Shown here in pieces: positions 6,689-9,491 of a stretch of 9,491 nt of DNA (position 1 is the stretch's first letter; the number at the start of each line of letters is the position of its first letter). Source of the stretch: Desulfobulbaceae bacterium. Lineage in GTDB: Bacteria > Desulfobacterota > Desulfobulbia > Desulfobulbales > Desulfocapsaceae. Under the pieces are notes generated by a model. That model was not told where the DNA came from. It did not search any database and saw nothing but the letters and a program-made list of their open reading frames with translations. The stretch spans positions 1 to 9,491 of the forward strand of contig DAOVUU010000054.1 of assembly GCA_030632405.1 (NCBI GenBank), read 5' to 3'. A program made the position numbers and the translations under genes.

Positions 6689-7891
6689 ATGGATACAGCT
6701 AAAATGAAGCGGTTGGTGAAGATGGACTCTCTGAAAAGTTACGAACTTCTTCAGAGAGTGAAGCAGCTGGCTGGCGATGCGCTGGAGATCCAGAATACGC
6801 TTGAGAGTTCTTTTCTGCGGGAACAGGTTCTAGAGGTAGTTGAAGGGTTCTATGATCTTGGAAAGGTTGTCGACACCTATGAAATATTTGGAGGATATAC
6901 CAATCGCAGTTTTCGGGTGGTAGTGGAACAGAACGGTGTGACCAGAGAATATTTCCTGCGTAAATACAAATTTGGTGTTTCAAAAAAAGAGATTCTCTTT
7001 GAACATGCGATGATAAATCACACTGCAGCAAATGGATTTCACCTTCTGGCAACAGTTGTCCCTGCCAGAGATGGAGATACCTTTGTCAGTCCGGCTATCA
7101 GTAAAAATAATTTTGCAGTGTTCCATTTTTTAGAGGGAGAGGATAAATACAGTTGGGATAAGCCCCTTTTGGAAGATAGTGAATATGAAAGTGGTGCCGA
7201 AGTGCTGGCTTCTTTCCATAATGCTTCCCAGGGGTTTGAACAGCATGATATGGGACGTCTTGAACCTATTGTACCAGGAATCCTTGAATTGATTCATCGC
7301 TATACTCAGTCATTTTCTGACTATGCAAAGGTCGATCGCAACACCAAATTTCACACTTATTTCACTAACGCCCTCCAATCCATTCTCTCTTCTTTGAAAG
7401 CATATAGAATTTCCAGAGAAGATGCGGACAGGATGGTGATCAATCCTGTACACGGTGACTATCATCCTGGAAACCTGAAGTTCAGTGGCGGCAGAGTGGT
7501 AGGCGTTTTTGATCTGGACTGGGCAAAAATTGATTTTCGTCTCTTTGATATCTGTCTTGCACTTATCTATAATTCGGTATATTGGGGAGGACGTGATGAT
7601 GGCAATATGCTTCCTGATAAATGCACATTATTTCTCAAGTCTTATCAGTCCACCTTAGTGAATATGGGGAGCCTTTCTCCCTTAAACAACATTGAACTGG
7701 ATAATTTTCCGACCATGATGGCTATGGCTAACTTCTACCTGCTTAACTGGGAAATCAGCGACTACTATTTTGACAGTGGCAGGAATGACTACGAATATCT
7801 TGCGTATCTTAAACATAACGTTCGACAGTTGCACTGGATAGACAGTCATATAAAAGAACTTGCTGCAGTGGCAGATTCTGTAAGGGTCTAA
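6689..7891 (+). CDS. APH/choline-kinase-fold phosphotransferase
   Basis: This is a 400-residue soluble kinase of the aminoglycoside phosphotransferase/choline kinase/homoserine kinase II fold. FGGYTNRSFRV (67-77) is the nucleotide loop. REYFLRKYK (86-94) supplies the ATP-contacting Lys, and Glu105 may be its partner. HGDYHPGN (255-262) is the catalytic Brenner motif with Asp257 as base. DLDW (275-278) is the metal-binding motif. Family substrates are small amino alcohols or amino acids with a hydroxyl, such as choline, ethanolamine, homoserine or hydroxylysine; the real substrate cannot be read from the sequence. An N-terminal extension of about 60 residues precedes the kinase core and looks helical. 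The start ATG has AAGGAAAGAG just upstream. It lies 50 bases after paralog 2 and 21 bases before the MttB homologue. In this operon it may phosphorylate the pathway substrate, with the product sensed by the DeoR-family regulator (inference). An antibiotic-resistance role is unlikely in this setting. Confidence 0.87.
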   Translation: MDTAKMKRLVKMDSLKSYELLQRVKQLAGDALEIQNTLESSFLREQVLEVVEGFYDLGKVVDTYEIFGGYTNRSFRVVVEQNGVTREYFLRKYKFGVSKKEILFEHAMINHTAANGFHLLATVVPARDGDTFVSPAISKNNFAVFHFLEGEDKYSWDKPLLEDSEYESGAEVLASFHNASQGFEQHDMGRLEPIVPGILELIHRYTQSFSDYAKVDRNTKFHTYFTNALQSILSSLKAYRISREDADRMVINPVHGDYHPGNLKFSGGRVVGVFDLDWAKIDFRLFDICLALIYNSVYWGGRDDGNMLPDKCTLFLKSYQSTLVNMGSLSPLNNIELDNFPTMMAMANFYLLNWEISDYYFDSGRNDYEYLAYLKHNVRQLHWIDSHIKELAAVADSVRV

Positions 7892-7912
7892 GTTATAAGG
7901 GCAATAATAGCT

Positions 7913-9193
7913 ATGGAAAATTTCGATATTGATAAACATATCGCTGAGGCATCTGTTGAGTATAGAGATGCTTTGAAAAATGAGAAGCAAAGCTATGAAA
8001 GGATACAGGAGACTACAAAAGCTGTGCTTTCAGAGGTTGGTATTGAAACAAAAAATCAGAGAGTGATCGATGTACTCGAGGCTACCGGTCTTGCCGGATA
8101 CGACAGTACCAACTCGCGTATTCATCTGCTCCCTGAACTTGTTGATCAGGCTCTGGACAGTGCTCCCAAAACTTTTTCCGGTGATGAGGGTATGAACACT
8201 CTGGGGATCGGCGGCATCCCCCCGTTTCTCTATCGCAGGGAAGAAAAATTTCCCCTGCCTGCAAGTTTTGCAGAGTTCTCCAGGATAATAGGAACAGTAA
8301 AAGAAAACCTTGATGTTGTACGCTTTTTAAGTCAGCCGGTGAAGGTGCACAAGGGTGATGCCCATGAATGCAATAAGGTCATGGATCAGCTGTCTGATTG
8401 CATCAAGGTCACCTGCAGTGCCTATATGAAAGCAGAAAAATCTGTTAAATGGTTTGGGGGAAGAGATGACTGGCATGATTCAATCTGTGGCTTGAAGTCA
8501 CCTTTATCCTGTATGGATAATATGATGGATTGCCTTATCCGGAGCGCTGAATCTGGAAATATTCTTCGCCTCACAACCATGCCGCTTGCCGGAAGAACCG
8601 CCCCCCAGAGCCCGGAAGGATGCATGATCATTAATCAGGCTGAGGTGCTGTTCATGCTCGCAGTTGCACAGACGGTCAACCCAGGGATGGTATGTATGTT
8701 TGGAGGAATGCCCTGTACTACCAAACCCAATGGGGATCTGGCATATTCTCAGGACTCTATGGATATGCTGAATGTGGCAGTGAGCCGGATCAATATGTGG
8801 ATAACGGGGCTGCCCACTGTTCAGTCGGGAGGAAGTACGGAACAGAAAGAACCTGGAACGGAGTCGCTGGCCGATGGTATGAGAGGCAAGCGTATACTCA
8901 CAGAGTTTGGAGTTCATAACGACAGGCACTGTTTCGGAGTTCTCGATAATCTGAATTTTTTCAGTGAAGAGGCGTTTGTCCAGGATTGTGAGAGTTATCG
9001 GCAGTATCGAAAAGAGAAAAATGATACCTTTGCTCTAAAACCACTCTATACACCTGAAGACCCACACGCTTTTGAAGTCATATCAAATGTAGTAAGTGGC
9101 GACTATCACGTGGATTACCATACCACTGCCAATATTTCAGCCTTCGAAGACTGGGCTGTGCTTGCCGAAGAAAAAGGTGTTTTGCCAAAATAA
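7913..9193 (+). CDS. MttB-superfamily (trimethylamine/quaternary amine methyltransferase-like) protein, non-pyrrolysine
   Basis: This protein belongs to the MttB superfamily, TIM-barrel enzymes that move a methyl group from a tertiary or quaternary amine to a corrinoid protein. Diagnostic stretches are TTMPLAGRTAP (221-231), VAQTVNPGMV (251-260) and ITGLPTVQSGGSTEQKEP (297-314), the last matching the GLP-x-x-SGG region before the active site. In true MttB, pyrrolysine follows a K-x-P-D-A-Q stretch. Here the same stretch reads KEPGTES, which places Ser318 at that position by my alignment. The gene has no in-frame TAG. Non-Pyl members include the glycine betaine methyltransferase MtgB and related betaine or carnitine enzymes. 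At 426 residues it is shorter than the roughly 470-490 usual for the family. Cysteines are frequent. AAGGG at 7897-7901 is a distant ribosome site. No corrinoid protein or methylcorrinoid:THF methyltransferase gene is in the window. The substrate is unknown, and a non-methyltransferase role is possible. Confidence 0.85.
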   Translation: MENFDIDKHIAEASVEYRDALKNEKQSYERIQETTKAVLSEVGIETKNQRVIDVLEATGLAGYDSTNSRIHLLPELVDQALDSAPKTFSGDEGMNTLGIGGIPPFLYRREEKFPLPASFAEFSRIIGTVKENLDVVRFLSQPVKVHKGDAHECNKVMDQLSDCIKVTCSAYMKAEKSVKWFGGRDDWHDSICGLKSPLSCMDNMMDCLIRSAESGNILRLTTMPLAGRTAPQSPEGCMIINQAEVLFMLAVAQTVNPGMVCMFGGMPCTTKPNGDLAYSQDSMDMLNVAVSRINMWITGLPTVQSGGSTEQKEPGTESLADGMRGKRILTEFGVHNDRHCFGVLDNLNFFSEEAFVQDCESYRQYRKEKNDTFALKPLYTPEDPHAFEVISNVVSGDYHVDYHTTANISAFEDWAVLAEEKGVLPK

Positions 9194-9202
9194 AATCAGT
9201 TC

Positions 9203-9210
9203 AGAGGAGA
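9203..9210 (+). promoter_or_regulatory. Ribosome binding site deciding the etfB start
   Basis: AGAGGAGA lies five bases before the ATG at 9216, in a 22-base gap after the preceding stop codon. This is the best-placed Shine-Dalgarno in the second half of the operon, fitting a need for abundant ETF. Confidence 0.7.
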
Positions 9211-9215
9211 TTGAA

Positions 9216-9491
9216 ATGAAAGTGTATGTTTGTGTGAAGTCTGTACCGGATACCGCTGCAAATATCAGGGTCATCGGCAGCAATGGTTTTGATGATTCTG
9301 TGAAGTTTCTGGTAAATCCTTACGATGAATACGCATTGGAAGAAGCCGTACGGTTAGTGGAAAAGGAAGGGGGAGAAGTTGTTCTGGTAACTGTAGGAAA
9401 AGAAAGCAGTCTGACCACTATTCGTACTGCTCTTGCCCGGGGCAGCCATAGAGCTATACTGGTGACAACAGATCAACAATTTCTGGACAGT
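9216..9491 (+). CDS. etfB: Electron transfer flavoprotein beta subunit (partial, N-terminal 92 residues)
   Basis: The frame opens at ATG 9216 and runs off the window end after 92 codons. The N-terminus MKVYVCVKSVPDT is the EtfB/FixA signature. It is followed by VNPYDEYALEEAVRL, then GGEVVLVTVGKES and RTALARGSHRAILV, all standard elements of the AMP/FAD-binding beta subunit. About one third of a protein of typically 250-265 residues is visible. ETF accepts electrons from flavin dehydrogenases. DMGDH and sarcosine dehydrogenase are classic ETF-linked enzymes, so its place after two DMGDH-like genes fits well. The alpha subunit gene is expected immediately downstream. The usual AMGADRA segment reads ARGSHRA here, a departure that may mark a specialised ETF. 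Whether it is a bifurcating type cannot be judged from this part. Confidence 0.92.
   Translation, partial: MKVYVCVKSVPDTAANIRVIGSNGFDDSVKFLVNPYDEYALEEAVRLVEKEGGEVVLVTVGKESSLTTIRTALARGSHRAILVTTDQQFLDS

Noticed and set aside
7913..9193. Pyrrolysine (read-through TAG) in the MttB homologue
   Set aside because: The gene runs from ATG to TAA without any in-frame TAG, and the aligned position is a sense codon.

Overview
This window is best read as a bacterial catabolic operon for an N-methylated amine or amino compound, with its regulator. About 690 bases of mostly non-coding DNA lie to the left. All genes are on the + strand. GC content looks moderate, start codons are mixed (ATG, possibly TTG), and a CACAGAG/CTCTGTG-type palindromic repeat is present. 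An MttB-family methyltransferase homologue sits next to dimethylglycine dehydrogenase-like flavoproteins and an electron transfer flavoprotein (ETF). This suits an anaerobic or facultative bacterium using methylated amines, possibly a sulfate-reducing Desulfobacterota relative. That taxonomic guess is weak and rests on gene content, not on a marker gene.

Layout: 1-141 is the 3' end of a gene that looks most like the tail of a periplasmic substrate-binding protein. Positions 142-832 hold no intact gene. They contain a hairpin (190-225), a long imperfect palindromic repeat (301-370), a possible decayed coding remnant (462-605), a small AT-rich hairpin (601-621), a CGTTAACG palindrome and a plausible sigma70-type promoter (720-749). 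A DeoR-family regulator follows (845-1633). Next come two tandem 807-residue flavoproteins of the dimethylglycine/sarcosine dehydrogenase family (1734-4157 and 4215-6638), an APH/choline-kinase-fold phosphotransferase (6689-7891), a short MttB-superfamily protein without pyrrolysine (7913-9193), and the first 92 residues of EtfB (9216 to the window end). EtfA presumably lies just downstream.

Inferred joint function: DMGDH-type enzymes oxidise N-methyl groups, pass the one-carbon unit to tetrahydrofolate through their C-terminal GcvT-like domain, and pass electrons to ETF. Two such enzymes beside an ETF gene make a coherent oxidative demethylation module. The MttB homologue suggests a second, corrinoid-dependent demethylation route. 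The kinase suggests that a hydroxylated or otherwise phosphorylatable substrate enters the pathway. DeoR-family proteins commonly sense phosphorylated metabolites, so the kinase product could be the inducer.

The most notable features are three. The second flavoprotein has Met where the first has the His expected to hold FAD covalently. The MttB homologue is short and appears to carry Ser at the pyrrolysine position. The combination of kinase, MttB homologue, paired DMGDH-like enzymes, ETF and a DeoR regulator is not a pathway I can name.
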